Of a stretch of DNA of 64,000 nt, positions 63,854-64,000 are shown one piece after another. Made by a program: the position numbers and the translations under genes. The stretch spans positions 13,718,065-13,782,064 of the forward strand of contig OZ018416.1 of NCBI GenBank assembly GCA_963969595.1. Direction: 5' to 3'. Each line of letters starts with the position of its first letter. The first letter of the stretch is position 1. The notes under the pieces are model-generated. The model was not told the origin of the DNA. It worked only from the letters and a program-made list of their open reading frames with translations, and did no database searches. Source of the DNA: Neckera pumila (lineage: Eukaryota > Streptophyta > Bryopsida > Hypnales > Neckeraceae).

Positions 63854-64000
63854 GTGAGCATTCTGCTTCATTCCGTACTTCGAAATTCTCTAATGTGTTT
63901 GTACCTGACATTATTGTCGATTACGCTGGTCTTGTTCCATGAAAATGACGACAGGTTCGAATTTTTCTGACAAAATGTGTTATACAGAACAAATTGGGAT

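Noticed and set aside
1..64000. CRISPR arrays, operons and ribosome binding sites
   Set aside because: Spliced plant nuclear genes fill the coding regions; the tandem arrays have no spacer-repeat pattern.

Overview
This is nuclear DNA from a land plant. The best evidence is a split minus-strand gene whose product has the hallmarks of the largest subunit of RNA polymerase V: an NADFDGD metal site, a WG/GW-rich tail and a DeCL (DUF3223) domain. Pol V is known only from the land-plant lineage. Many short phase-consistent exons, a SWEET sugar transporter and a plant-type TAF8 agree with this. Long AT-rich, repeat-filled spacers suggest a low-density genome. A bryophyte or other seedless plant is my guess only; nothing here proves it.

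Layout. 1-2.7 kb (+): a HAD/FCP1-like phosphatase gene with a frameshift and a changed nucleophile, then an intact orphan ORF. 2.7-14.6 kb: no gene, but several transposon-like units, including elements bounded by TTAA and ending in CCCCTAAAG, foldback sequences with palindromes, and a minisatellite. 14.9-16.9 kb (+): TAF8, two exons. 18.9-20.2 kb: a 94-bp tandem repeat running into a weak two-exon gene candidate. 22.4-33.4 kb (-): NRPE1, 21 coding exons, about 2,224 residues. 34.8-42.7 kb: an array of a 131-bp satellite organised as about 30 dimers of 262 bp, ending about 1.4 kb upstream of the NRPE1 start codon. 42.7-51.5 kb: AT-rich spacer with further TTAA elements. 51.6-60.7 kb (-): mitochondrial pyruvate dehydrogenase E2 with three lipoyl domains. 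62.1 kb to the end (+): the 5' part of a SWEET gene, divergent from E2 across a 1.4-kb spacer with repeated CCAAT-type motifs.

The genes do not form a pathway. They are a transcription factor subunit (TAF8), a silencing polymerase subunit (NRPE1), a mitochondrial enzyme (E2) and a membrane transporter (SWEET). The exon chains for NRPE1 and for E2 from its second exon onward were joined by hand from splice sites and keep reading phase throughout. In NRPE1 this needs two GC-AG introns. The first E2 junction is unresolved.
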